This document shows positions 52,411 to 63,517 of a stretch of DNA of 64,000 nucleotides, piece after piece. Under the pieces are notes generated by a model, which searched no databases, was not told the origin of the DNA, and saw nothing but the letters and a program-made list of their open reading frames with translations. Source of the DNA: Dipteris shenzhenensis (lineage: Eukaryota > Polypodiophyta > Polypodiopsida > Gleicheniales); assembly GCA_047967505.1 (NCBI GenBank), contig CM106541.1; one strand, 5' to 3'. A program made the position numbers and the translations under genes. Positions within the stretch are counted from its first letter, which is position 1, and each line of letters begins with the position of its first letter.

Positions 52411-53985
52411 TAGCTTTCCTCAAGGAATGAGGAGGCCTTGAAGCCCATCTCAGACCTATGGAGAGGCTAGCTTCTTCCATTCTAGTTCTTTGAGCTCCAC
52501 TCCTCCACCACCCAAGCCTCACCAACAATGGCAACTGAGCTCAGCTCCATGGTTCGTGGCAGCTCCTTGCTCAGCTCATAGGCGCCATTCTTTTGCCTAC
52601 TGCCCAGCCGCAGCAAGCAGCAAACAGCCCACCGTTCAGCCCACAGCAAGCAGCAAACAGCCCGCTATTTTTCTCGCTATTCTCCCCGCCATTCTGCTGC
52701 TCCTCTGCCCGCTCCTCTGTTCGCCATTCTGCTCTCCATCTGCACGCACCTCATGCCCACGCTGATGCTCACGCACCTCCCGCTCACGCTGTCCATGCAG
52801 CTTTAGCTGCTGCTGCTGCCCACGCTCTTCTCTTGCTGCCCACGGAGCCCTATCCACCAGCCCCCTTGCTGTTGTGCTGTCCCGTTTTGTGCTGCAGACC
52901 TGCCCCAAATCTGCGCCACTTTTTAGCCCACGTAGCTTTGCTCTCACTTGCTGTCCACGCTGCCTCTGTCTTCTTTGCCCGTGAGATCTTGACATTACTC
53001 CTTCACGTGACTACTCCAACATTGGTAAAGACTTCCCGAGCTAGATGTGAGTTCTCTGATACTACTCTGACACACTCTTTGATTAGTGCATTACATCGAG
53101 TTTGATGTAGACCACTCTACATCAACAGGTGACTTCTTCAACATTGCTTATTCGATCGGTGCTTGAGGTACTTCACATTGATTGACTTTCCGATTTGTCG
53201 TGGTACTTGAGGCTTCTACTTCAACATTGGTGACTCTCATTCTGGCATTTTGAGAGTCATCATGTAATTGCTCCATGTAGCTATCCCATGGACTTCACCG
53301 ACACATCTTTTGGGGCATTCCTGCCTAGCGCTTCGACATGATCATCGTCTCGCAAGGATGTGCACACGTGTGCAATGGATACTTGGAGGACATCTCTTTC
53401 ATAAAGAGAGAATTTTATTACTATAGCTTGATGTACTTTGGGGTCCTCTTCCCTAGGTAGTCCCCCTAAAATGATATGTATTGAGTATTTGGTTTTCATT
53501 GAGTCTAAAGATCCTCTGCCTTGGATAGTCCTCCTAAAAAGATATATTGGTTTTCCTATTTCTTTGGTGTGTGGCTTCCTAACATGTCCTGTTATGAAGC
53601 CAAGGGGGGATGTACTATGGGAGCCATATGTATTAGCTTTGATAGGCTTAGAGAGGGATGTATTGTGGAACCATGTATTGGCTTTGATAGGCTTAGAGAG
53701 GGATGTATTGTGGAACCATGTATTGGCTTTGATAGGTCTATTTGTTTATCAAGCCTGGCCGAGTTCCAAGATGTTGGTGTATTCCTAGACCTATGAGCTG
53801 GTCATGTAGCCATGCTATAACGTGAGCCTCTGAGCATGTTGAGTCTCAAGCCATGAGAGTGCTTGGATCAACCTTTGAACATGCTCAAACTTTAGCCTCT
53901 GAGTTACATAGGGTGCATAGTTTGATGACCGTCATTGTCATGTTCTGTTCTTGGTTCCATTCCAGTAGGCTCTCACCTTGCCTTC
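52411..53985 (+). other. Interior of N1, non-coding
   Basis: A C-rich stretch with CAGC/GCTG words (52490-52930) is followed by ordinary sequence. Several phrases of the type ACATTGATTGAC or CTTCAACATTG(G/C)T recur at 52995-53235. A 45-bp tandem repeat lies at 53590-53735. Short frames exist but no retroelement domain was found. Confidence 0.65.
53590..53735 (+). repeat. 45-bp tandem repeat in N1, about three units
   Basis: GGCTTTGATAGGCTTAGAG starts units at 53635, 53680 and 53725, a period of 45. The first unit is diverged and the second and third are nearly identical. The period is a multiple of three, so the open frame is not interrupted, but I see no reason to regard it as coding. Confidence 0.8.
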
Positions 53986-53994
53986 ATGGGGGGG

Positions 53995-54319
53995 TGTTGG
54001 AATATGAAGCCAAAGTGAGTTTAAAATGAGTGTTCTAGGTGGTCTAGGTGTGTTTTATAGTCTAGTGAGTCCTAGACATGCCACGTGTCATATTGGAAGT
54101 TATCACATATACACTATGGCTTTCTAGAGTCTAGTGTCACACTATATAGTATTGTACTTGTCTATTGTCTATTACATCAGTCAACATCAAGCTTTATATA
54201 TTGAGAGTATTTTGGTTATCATTGCCTAGCACTTGTTCTTTCATTTTCCTTTCCATTTTTCCTTTCATTATTCTTTCCACATTTCCATTCCGTTCCTAGC
54301 TAGCTACTAGATCTCTTCA
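53995..54319 (+). repeat. 3' LTR of N1
   Basis: It matches the 5' LTR over 325 bp with scattered differences. One of them breaks the TATA palindrome (ATAGTATTG in place of ATAGTGTTG). The G-box is kept at 54082-54087. Confidence 0.82.
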
Positions 54320-56650
54320 AAATCACTTATTTTCCTCCATATGGATTGATCACGCATACCAAGAGAAAAACGATGACAGGCATTTGAAAAGGATAATGTA
54401 TTCCCCTGAACATCCACGGCATCATCAATAAAATGAATCCCAAGCTTCATCAGATTGTATTCCCAAACTGGTTCCTGTAAAGCAAGAGGCATATCAAAGA
54501 CTGAGCTCGAGTGTATGCGTTCTTGACGAAGAGAGTTGGGCTGAGCTAAATTGGCAGGAGACCATTTAACTTTAGAAAGCACTCGCTTCCAATCCTGTAC
54601 TAAATAAGATGAGAAAGGACAGCCCGGAATAACGCCTTGAAATTTACCAATGACCACCTCCCAATGATCCGTAATCCAATCCCCATAAGCATGTGTCCTC
54701 ATGTTCATACACATGGCTGCCAACATGATAGACCATGGCTGTTTTTGCTGAAAAAAGGTAGGAAGCATAGTAGTCTTCCTAGCTAGGATGTGAAACTGAC
54801 TGTTAAGTATGTTACTACCCCCATGCATCTTGGGAGAACATACATAAGGCATTCTTAACAGCCTTAAACCCTTCCTGCAAGATTTTGTCTTCCAAAAAAG
54901 CTCCATTGCATGCGACATGAAAGCATTGATGTCTTTTGAATTCCAATGTAAAAGCGGCAGATAGAATTGAACATGATCCATAACAATGGATTGTACAATT
55001 CTGAGGCGAACATGCAAAGGCCATGTAGATAATTTCCAGTAATCCAATTTTTTATAAAGCTTCTCAGATACCCATACCATTTGTTGTTTAATAGTAATAT
55101 TCCTGCCCACAAGATAGCCCAAATGCCTGACAATATAATCAGGAGGCAAATTTTGACCAAGCCAAAAAAGTGAGTGCCAATTGCAAGCTTTCAAGGGCAA
55201 AAGCTTAGATTTGTCAAAATTAATATGTAGACCAGCAGCCTTCCAAAATCAGAAAGAGTACTCATGAGAAGCCTAAGTTCAGCAAGGGTATTTTGGGGCA
55301 TGAAAAAAGAGTCATCAACATATGCATGTGCCAAAAAAGTTTGAGCTCCAGGTAGTTGAAGACCATGCAGCTGTCCCAAATCAGTAAGATAATCCATATA
55401 TAACAACAGTGCATGTGTAGCAATGGCATATAACAAAGCACTGAAGAGGCAACCTTGCCGCACAGATCTGAACAAAGTCCAAGGCCTAGACAAGTGTCTG
55501 CCAAGTATGCATTGAGTAGTGGAATCTGAATATAAAAGATAGATGACATGGATCATTGTAGATCCAAAACCCATTTTGGACATGGTACTATAAATAAAAT
55601 CCCAGTGAACAGTATCAAAGGCTTTTGCAACATCCACTTGCATAATGAAAACATCCTGTGAAGTATATTTTGCATATTCTATTGCAATCAAGGCATTGGA
55701 AATATTGTCATTGATTTGCAACGCGCTTGTAACTGATCAGAAGAAAACAAAAGACTGAGAGAAAATGTGTTTGAAATGCTACACAGTTCTTGTTGAGCTT
55801 GAGAGTGAGTCCAGCAACCATCCTGATTTTTAATTCTTTGAATTGATTGTCTTTGTCTTCCTGCATGGAAACTCTTGAATTTTTTTAAAGAAGAACAGCC
55901 TTTATCCAACAACTGCTTAACCCTGGCTCTAACTAGCCATTTACGAAGCTTTCTTTGATCATCATGAGTCAAAAAATTCCGAGCTGCTGAAAGAGTATCT
56001 AACTCATCAGGAGTAAGATGTTTGTCATGACTAATATGAGTGAGGCATTGACATTGATGCTGAGCCCAATGTCTTTTTTGTCGTAATTCAACTATATGCC
56101 ACCTGCCATAATCCTTAATGATTAATTGAGCACGACAAGCAAAACTCTCCCAAGCATAATCCACATCCTCATAAGCATGCAACCAAAGAGGGCAGATAGC
56201 AAGTAAGATAGCTTCCTGAAATTGCCTGTGTGAAAGATACGCATTGTTCATGTGAAGCATTCTAGTACTTGACAACTGCAAATCATCTACTGTGTGTGGG
56301 CAAAACATAACTCCAACCATAAGGGAGCATGATCCGATAGTTGAAGAGAATAGTCAACCCACAAATTACAGGTGAAAGCATCAAACTGTTGAGCATTCAA
56401 TAAATACCATCTTTCCAATCTCGCCCAGTAATTGGATAATACATTATGATGATACATGAAGCCCAATGTTTGAGGCTGAGAAACTTTCCACAAATCTTCT
56501 GCATCAAGAGTAGTCTGCATATTCTCCCATTTCTGAAATTCAGAGGGTATCATATGAGATTTATGAGTAGTGTTATCCTGTGGATGAGGAAAGTTATTAA
56601 AGTCCCCACATAAGAAGGCATTAGATTTCCAAGGATAGCATCCCACATCT
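54320..56650 (-). mobile_element. LINE family B copy B4, endonuclease to RT part
   Basis: Minus-strand order: endonuclease end (56646-56290: FLCGDFNNF, RLERWYL, SDHAPLWLEL), linker (56320-55688), RT (55721-55191) with QVDVAKAFDTVHWDFI, VRQGCLFSALLYAIATHALLLY and the catalytic AYVDDSFF, then the long C-terminal frame 55200-54307 (297 codons: RHLGYLVGRNI, WPLHVRLRIVQSIVMDHVQFYLP, GLRLLRMPYVCSPKMHGG). With 52071-51288 it forms one element. Only a few frameshifts separate the parts. The endonuclease N-terminus and ORF1 are missing. Confidence 0.85.
55191..55721 (-). pseudogene. LINE-B reverse transcriptase domain (B4)
   Basis: The 176-codon open segment holds RT blocks in order: KYTSQDVFIMQVDVAKAFDTVHW (block A), RSVRQGCLFSALLYAIATHALL (block B), FLAHAYVDDSFF (block C with both catalytic Asp). 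It continues into the next frame by a one-base shift. It is the best-preserved LINE RT core in the window. Confidence 0.85.
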
Positions 56651-57790
56651 ATGCATGCAAAGCTGAAGTTTGAGAAGCATACATTGAAGCAAACTCATAG
56701 ATATCCTCATCAACCAGGCATTGAACATCAAAGTAATCTTGTGCCAAATTGGACGATAATGCATTCCGAGGCCAAATTTTGCAGCAGCCAAAGATAAAGA
56801 AAGGGGAATTCCAGCATCATCAACAACATCCTGAACCAAACGAATCCACTTAAGACTCAGAAAATATGAACGTCGAGGCTCCTGCAAAGCCAAAGAAAGA
56901 GCAAACACTTTAGACCAATGTATACTTTCAGCTCTGAAAGAGTTGCCCTGCAATGAATCATGGCCATGCCATTCCAACAGAGAGAGGATATGTTTCCAAT
57001 CCATCAACAAATGAGAAACCAAAGGACAGCCGGGGATTTTGCCAGTCATAGAACCAAAAAGAAACTCCCACTGTGTAAGCTACCAATGACCAAAAGTTGG
57101 AGATTCAATGTGCAAGAGCAAATGACGGATCATGGCAGCCCATGGTTGAGAACCTTGCAAAAACTACAGCATGAGTTTCCCCTTATGGGCAAGAATATGC
57201 AGATGGATATTCAGAATGTTGAGACCCCCATGCATCTTTGGAGAACAAAGCTGTTGTACCGGCAGCAAATGCAAGCTTTTTTTGCCATTGCGAGAACACC
57301 AGAAGAGTTCCAGCACATCATACATAAAAGAGGCAAGATCAGCCTTGCTGAACATAATAAGAGGCAAGTAGAATTGAATATACGCCATCAGAATAGATTG
57401 CACAATTCGAAGACGAACATGCAAAGGCCAGGTCGCCAATTTCCTATACTCTAGCTTTTTCTTGAGAGCTGCGAGAATCCAATCGCCAATCGGACTGTTG
57501 ACGAGGAGAAATTGTCCAACTCAAAGGATAGCCAAGATGACGAACCAATTGATTGAGTTGGATAGCCAAGATGACGAACCAATTGAGTTGGAGGAATGAT
57601 TTCCCCAGGCCATAGAAGAGTGCGCCATTCCTTGGAATGCAAAGGCAACAATTTCGATTTTTGAAAGTTGACATGAAGCCCAGCAGCTAAACCATATAAA
57701 GAAAGAGCTTTCATCAGCTCCGAAAGATCCTGCTCTGTATTTTGAGGAGTGAAAAAAGAATCATTTGCATATGCTTGAGCAAGCAACGGT
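56651..57790 (-). mobile_element. LINE family B copy B5, RT fragment
   Basis: Minus-strand frames from 57790: LLAQAYANDSFFTPQNTEQDLSELM (block C with the first catalytic Asp changed to Asn), LHVNFQKSKLLPL, ATWPLHVRLRIVQSILMAYIQFYLP, LLPVQQLCSPKMHGGLNIL, IPGCPLVSHLLMDWKHILSLLEW and LALQEPRRSYF. This parallels B4 at about 60 percent protein similarity by eye, so it is a sister subfamily. It ends where the B4 endonuclease begins. Confidence 0.75.
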
Positions 57791-57844
57791 CGACTCTTCT
57801 CTCTCTCTCTCTCACACACACTGCATGCACACCATACACACACT
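57791..57844. repeat. CT and CA microsatellite
   Basis: (CT)n followed by interrupted (CA)n lies directly next to the T-run that marks the 3' end of LINE B6. Confidence 0.8.
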
Positions 57845-58045
57845 TTTTTTTTTTGTGAAACCACTGTATTTATATCACGAAAAAGTTTTTACAATGAGAA
57901 TAGTCTAAAGAAAAGACTATTCTGAAAAATCAAAAGCAATGGGAAAACACCTCCAAAGATGATACATCCAAGTCATTATGATGACAAGCATCATACAAAG
58001 ATTGCCTTAACGATGCTCTAAAAAACTCATAAGGTGGCGGCAATG
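57845..58045 (-). mobile_element. LINE family B 3' end (B6), 5'-truncated
   Basis: About 200 bp matching the 3' end of B4: T-run, GTGAAACCACTGTATTTATA, AGTCTAAAGAAAAGACT and the last ORF2 codons. It ends abruptly at about 58045, a typical truncated LINE copy. Confidence 0.8.
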
Positions 58046-59367
58046 AGGTATACCACCAAGGCCCTAAACATTCCAACTAACAATCTGTAGGCCATCTTGT
58101 GGTGGTTCTAGTGATGCCCTATAGGCCATGGTATGTGCCTTGTAGGCATAAGTGTAGGCACTTGTAGTGTTAGTGCCTTTTAGGCCACATAGGGCACTTA
58201 GTCCTATGTGACACCTAGGACACTTAGTCCTAGGTCTAGGTACAAGTACCTTGTACTTGTATCTTTTCATTATCCTAGTTTTGACATGACGGCGTTTCTC
58301 ATCGACCTTTGTACTTTGTACCTTGTACGTGCTCCTTTCAGTCTCTCAAAGCGCTACTGGACATGTTCCCCTGCCTCCAGATGTGCATCGCTCACAGCTT
58401 TCAACAGCCTGCGCTCCATCCGTACAATCCGTACGACTGTACGGACTTCCGTACGGATCACGTACAAATCCCGAGTCCTGCCACTCAGCTACGTCGCTGG
58501 CTGTTTTGCCCATCGCATCTTCTTCCGTACCTGCATCCATACAAAGTACCCGCGTTGTCCAATAGGGCTTCTGTTCTGTACAGGTGTACATGCACAAAGT
58601 ACCTGTTCTGTACAGGTATACCTGCACAAGTACACAGTTCCGTACAATAGTGCATACAAACATATAGGTCTCTTGTATAGACTCCGTACAAGTGTACTTG
58701 CACTGTACCTGCTACATACAAGTTTATCTGCTCCGTACGTTCTTCCGTACGGTTTCACCTGTAGATCAACCGTCAACAACTTGTACCTGCATTCCGTACA
58801 CATGTACTTGCAGAACAGCTAACCATACAGCTTGTACTTGCTCCTAGTGTTCTGTACAATTTCGCACGTGCGAATACTAGTGGTATCTACAGACATTTGC
58901 AATTTGGGGTTCTTGCAGGACATTGGCAAATTTGGGGCTTTCAGTTCTTTTCACCTCCTTTGGTTGCAATTTCTTGCAAGAATATTGGAGTTTTGGGATT
59001 TGGTCTGCAATTTCTTGTTTAGATTGCAGTACATTGGGTCAGATTTCAGGACATTAAAGGACATTGAGTCAGATTTGCATACATTGGGTCACATTTGCAA
59101 AAATTTCAGCAAAATTTGGGGCTTTTCTGCATTTGCCCTCTTTTTGGCCTATTTGCCCTCAATAAATTTGGGGCTTTTGCCAGATTTGCTATTTTTGCAG
59201 TGAACATTGCCTGTCAGAGTCACATTTGGGTCAAATCTGCATTTGCCCTTTGATTTGGGTCAGAAATTTGCAAATATTTGCTGTCATTTTTGGAAAGCCA
59301 GCTTTTTGCAGTGATAGCCTTGAGGCTTTTGGGTTTTCAGGTCTTTTTTCAGGGTATCACATTTGCT
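58046..59367 (+). other. Probable 5' LTR and leader of Copia C3
   Basis: No 3' LTR of C3 survives, so LTR limits cannot be fixed. A PBS-like TGGTATCTACAGAC at 58881-58894, a variant of TGGTATCAGAGC, suggests the LTR ends at about 58878. Just before it lies a perfect 14-bp palindrome TTCGCACGTGCGAA (58861-58874) with a G-box core. From 58900 to 59300 the leader is built of degenerate repeats with words such as ACATTGGGTCA, ATTTGCCCT and AAATTTGGGGCTTTT. Confidence 0.5.
58240..58857. promoter_or_regulatory. GTAC-box cluster in C3 LTR/leader
   Basis: I count about 29 GTAC tetramers in 618 bp, where about two or three would be expected by chance. Several lie within TCCGTACAA or TCCGTACGG, and at least three match the SBP-domain consensus TNCGTACAA (for example near 58418, 58640 and 58686). 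The region probably overlaps the promoter of C3. Control by SPL-type factors or copper is inference. Confidence 0.55.
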
Positions 59368-62300
59368 ATGGTTGGGAACAATCAAGATTTATTTGGAGTT
59401 CTTCGTGAAGATGATAAGTTGGATGGCACCAACTATTGGATGTGGTCTTATCTCATGAAACATATTCTTGTTGCAAAGCATTTGTGGAATATTGTTTCTG
59501 GGGCTGATCTGAGGCCAGCCAATGCTACAGTGGTTGCCTCTACTGCTGGTCCCTCTGCAGGGGGTACTCCTCCTGATGTCTCTTCCTCTAGCACTCGTGT
59601 TGCTGCTCTTCCAACTCAAGAACAGTCAAGATGGGATGCAAGAGATGCAAATGCACATTCATGCATTGCTTTATCATGCAAGAGAATCATTATTCCACAC
59701 ATCTAGTCTTGCAAGACAGCAAAGGATGCTTGGGATAAATTGGCTTCTCTCAATCAGATTCGCAATGAAGCTCGTGTTGCATATTTGAGAAGGCAATTAC
59801 AGGAAGTCAATATGAATGAAGGTGACTCTATGGATGCATACCTAACAAAGGTCAAGGACCTCATGGAACAGCTTGCTAACATTGATGAGGTGGTGCCAAA
59901 TTCACAGCTTGTCAGTACCACATTGAATGGACTGCAAGATACATATCAAGGGTTTGCTACAACCCTTCGATTAGTGGCCATGGGTAATCCAAACCACTAT
60001 TCTTTTGATCAGCTAGTTACTTTGCTTTTGCAGGAAGAGCAAAGTAGAGCTAACAGACAAGCCATTATTCTTGATCATGCATTTGCTTCACAGCAGACAG
60101 GAAGAGGCAAGGCTTCCAAGCCTATGGGCAAGCCAGAATCTGCGCATAGTAGCTGCAATTCCTCCCATGCATCTAAAAATACAACAGATAAGCCTGGACA
60201 TGACATTTCAGAATGCAGGAAGCGCATTGCTTTAGAGAAAAAGAAAGCAGGATTGACAGTTAATGCCTCTCATGCTATTGAATCCCATGAGCCAGAAGAT
60301 GCTTCACATGCACATGTTCTTCAGGATGATTGGGCATGGGCTGTCCATTGCTCATTTGATCCCTCCAAAGCTGATGCACTCTTTACTGCTAATGATGCTC
60401 AGTCCTGGTACTTTGATAGTGGTGCTTCCAAGCATGTCACATCTTGCAGATAGTTGTTCCATTCTTTAGCTGATGCACCTCGAGGGGGGACTGTTACATG
60501 TGCTAATAATGCTTCATATGCTGTAAAAGGAGTTGGAGATGTGCAGCTCACATCCATTTCAAGCCATCCTGTCACTCTGACAAATGTTCTTTCTGTGCCT
60601 GGCATTGAAGTCAACTTGATTTCAATTTCAGCAATTGCTACTTCAGGTTTCAGAGTAATTTTTGATGGCTACAGATGTCTAGTTTATGATCTTTGTGATG
60701 ATAATGCCATAGTTCTCATTGGCACTTTGCAAAAAGGGCTTTATCACCTTGATCATCATTCAGCTGCACTTTCTATTGAAGCATTGGCTATTTCAGATTC
60801 ACAGCTTGTTGAAAGTCATCTTTGGCATGAGAGAATGGGCCATCTCAATTGTAGAGCTCTTGCAAAGCTACATTCACAATAGATGGCAACTGATATGCCT
60901 CAAACTCACACAGTTTCCAAACATGTGTGTGAGGGTTGTCTTTTGGGTAAGATGCATCGATTTCCTTTTCAAAAGAATTGTCCAAAACTCTCACAAAGGA
61001 AATTGCAGCTAGTACACAGTGATGTCTGTGGCCCAATGAGGACAAATGCCATTGGGGGGTATAAGTATTTCATGACTCTCATTGATGATTTCACAAGATA
61101 TTGCTGGATATATCCTTTAAAGGCCAAATCTGAAGTTTTCTTATGCTTTCAGAGATGGCTGAATATGTTTGAGAATGAATCAGGATGCAAGCTTGTCACC
61201 CTCGACATAGATAGGGGGGGAGAGTATATGTCAAAGGAGTTTGATGCATTTCTGTCTTCACGGGGCATTATTCACTCATGCACTACTCCTTACACCCCTC
61301 AGGAGAATCCTATTTCTGAAAGGAAAAACAGGTCCACAATGGAGATGGCCAGATGCATGCTTAAGGCCAAGTCTTTGCCCAAAAAATTTCGGCTTGATGC
61401 AGTAATGTGTGCCAACTATGTGCTGAATAGATCACCTACACGGGCATTGAAGACTATTACACCTTATGAAGCATGGAAAGGCAGGAAGCCTTCCCTTTCA
61501 CACATGAGAGTTTTTGGGTCTCTTGCATATGTTCATGTATCATCTCAGCTGAGACATAAGCTTGGTGACAAGGCAATCAAATGCATATTTATTGGTTACA
61601 GCCAGGAGAGCAGAGGGTATCGGTTATATCAACCAAATACTGGGAAGATTATTGTCAGTAGAGATGTGATCTTTGCTGAAGATTCAGCTTCTCCTCTTGT
61701 GGACTGCAAAGCAATGCCAGATGTTGACATGTTTGATGCCTTTGAATCTTGGTTACCTCTGCCATCATCAGAAGAGGATTTTGACCAGCAACATGAGCCT
61801 CCTGCAGGCCCTCCACTAAGCAATAATCAGCCACAAACTCATGCTGATTTGCAGGTTTCTCTTCCGGCACAAAATGATCCCACTACTCATGATGCAGTCA
61901 TTGAAGAAAGAGTTGTCAATAGACAGCAAAGACAAGTTCCGAGATGGCTTCTTGATACATTGAGGGACAGCAAACAAGATCAGCCTTTTGCTGCCCGGAC
62001 AAGATCAGGGAATAGACAGCATGGTCACTTTCTTGAGTTTGCACTCCTTGCTACAGCTCGCAATGAAGAGCCTTTGTGCCATAAAGATGCTTTTGACAGC
62101 AAAGAGTGGATGGATGCAATGAAAGCTGAGTTACAATCTATAGCCAAAAATGACACATGGAAATTAGTAGATCTCCCTCCTGGCAAGCATGCCATTGGAA
62201 GGCGGTGGGTCTACAAATTAAAAAGGAAATCTGATGGCAGCATAGATCGATACAAAGCCCGTCTTGTTGCAAAAGGGTATGCCCAACAACAAGGCATTGA

Positions 62301-63517
62301 CTTTGAGGAGACATTTGCTCCCATATCTAGGATTACTACCATTTGATGTGTCATTGTCATTGCAGCCCATCATCATTGGCAAGTGCACCAACTTGACATC
62401 AAGACCGCTTTTCTTCATGGGGATCTGCAGGATGAAGTCTATGTCACACAACCTCCTGGCTTTGAGGTTGTTAATTCTGAAAATAAGGTATGCCGGCTTA
62501 GGAAATCCCTTTATGGTTTGAAGCAGGCACCCAGGGCATGGTATGCCAAAATTCATGCACACTTACTATCCCTTGGTTTTCAGAATAGTCCCACAGAACC
62601 CACTCTTTATGTCCGTGTGAGTGGATCTGATTTTTTAGTGCTGATTTTATATGTGGATGATATGCTCATCACGGGCCCAGATACTTAGAAAATCGCAGCT
62701 TTCAAGGCTGTTTTGCAGCAGATTTTTGACATGTCAGACATGGGACGGCTCCATTATTATTTGGGCATTCAGTTTGCTCATGTTGAGGGGGGTATCATGA
62801 TGTCTGAGTTCAAGTATATTGGACAGCTCCTTGATCGTTTTCAGTTTGAGGATTGCAAGCCAATCTCTACTCTAGTGGACCCTGGCTTCAAATTCTCAGC
62901 TCATGATGGGAGCCCACCATGTGATATCACTCTTTATCAGCAGGCTGTTGGATGCCTTATTTATTTATGTCACACCAGACTTGACTTGCAGTATGCAGTA
63001 TCTCAGCTCGACAGATTCATACACATGCCCAGTTCACAGCATTGGTAGGCAGTGAAGAGAGTCTTCAGATATCTTAGAGGCACTCTGGATTTAGCCCTCT
63101 TCTATGGTGATCAGGGTCCACTTACCATGCATGCTTACATGGATTGTGACTGGGCAGGATGTTTCGACACCAGAGTGTCACATACTGGCAATTGTTTTTT
63201 GCTTTGGCAATTCATGTATCTCTTGGCTCAACAAGAAGCAACCACAACAGTTGCCACGTCTAGCTGTGAGGCTGAGTACAGGGCAGCTTTCACCGCTACA
63301 GTAGAGTGTGTTTGGCTTCGATAGTTACTTACATATCTTGGTATTTGCTAGACATCCTCCACTATTGTCTACACTGACAGCCAGAGTGCTTTGGCCATTG
63401 CGCGTAACCCAATGTTTCATGCGCGTACCAAGCATATTGAAGTTCACTATCATTATGTTTGGGAGCGGTTGTCAGCAAGAGACATAGAGTTATCCTATCT
63501 TCCCACAGAGGACAACA
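59368..63517 (+). pseudogene. Copia C3 gag-pol, one frame with eight stops
   Basis: From ATG 59368 a single frame runs to the element's broken end without any frameshift. Gag: LDGTNYWMWSYLMKHIL, ARVAYLRRQLQEV, STTLNGLQDTYQGF. The knuckle keeps only GHDISEC, with the first two Cys lost. Protease: WYFDSGASKHVT. Integrase: LWHERMGHLN, CEGCLLGK, HSDVCGPM, LDIDRGGEY, SERKNRS. RT: QLDIKTAFLHGDLQDEVYV and LYVDDMLITG near 62650. RNase H: MDCDWAG, SCEAEYRA, TDSQSALAIARNPMFHARTKHIEVHYHYV. Stops are TAG at 59704, 60451, 60880, 62686, 63046, 63322 and 63349 and TGA at 62344. It ends at TEDN, where the C7 LTR begins. Confidence 0.88.

Larger units (their letters stand above)
52072..54319 (+). mobile_element. 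N1: non-autonomous LTR retrotransposon, TSD AAATC
   Basis: The two 325-bp LTRs (52072-52396 and 53995-54319) start TGTTGGAATATGAAG and end ATCTCTTCA and differ at only some ten or so positions by eye. A perfect 5-bp TSD AAATC flanks them (52067-52071, 54320-54324). A PBS TGGTATCAGAGC (52399-52410) and a purine tract ATGGGGGGG before the 3' LTR are present. The 1.6-kb interior has no gag or pol motif in any frame. It must have depended on another element's proteins. The strand is set by PBS and PPT. Confidence 0.88.

Noticed and set aside
52593-53105. 170-codon Ala/Pro/His-rich frame in N1
   Set aside because: It is driven by CAGC/GCTG-rich composition. It has no gag signature and no conserved start, so I treat the N1 interior as non-coding.
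53438-53788. Protein with 15-residue repeats
   Set aside because: The 45-bp DNA repeat simply has a period divisible by three. The frame has no other protein features.
59368-63517. Alternative genetic code or UAG decoded as Gln
   Set aside because: The C1 pol and other open frames end normally, and the stop pattern is explained by C-to-T decay of CAG in a silenced transposon. I keep the pattern as a finding but not this explanation.
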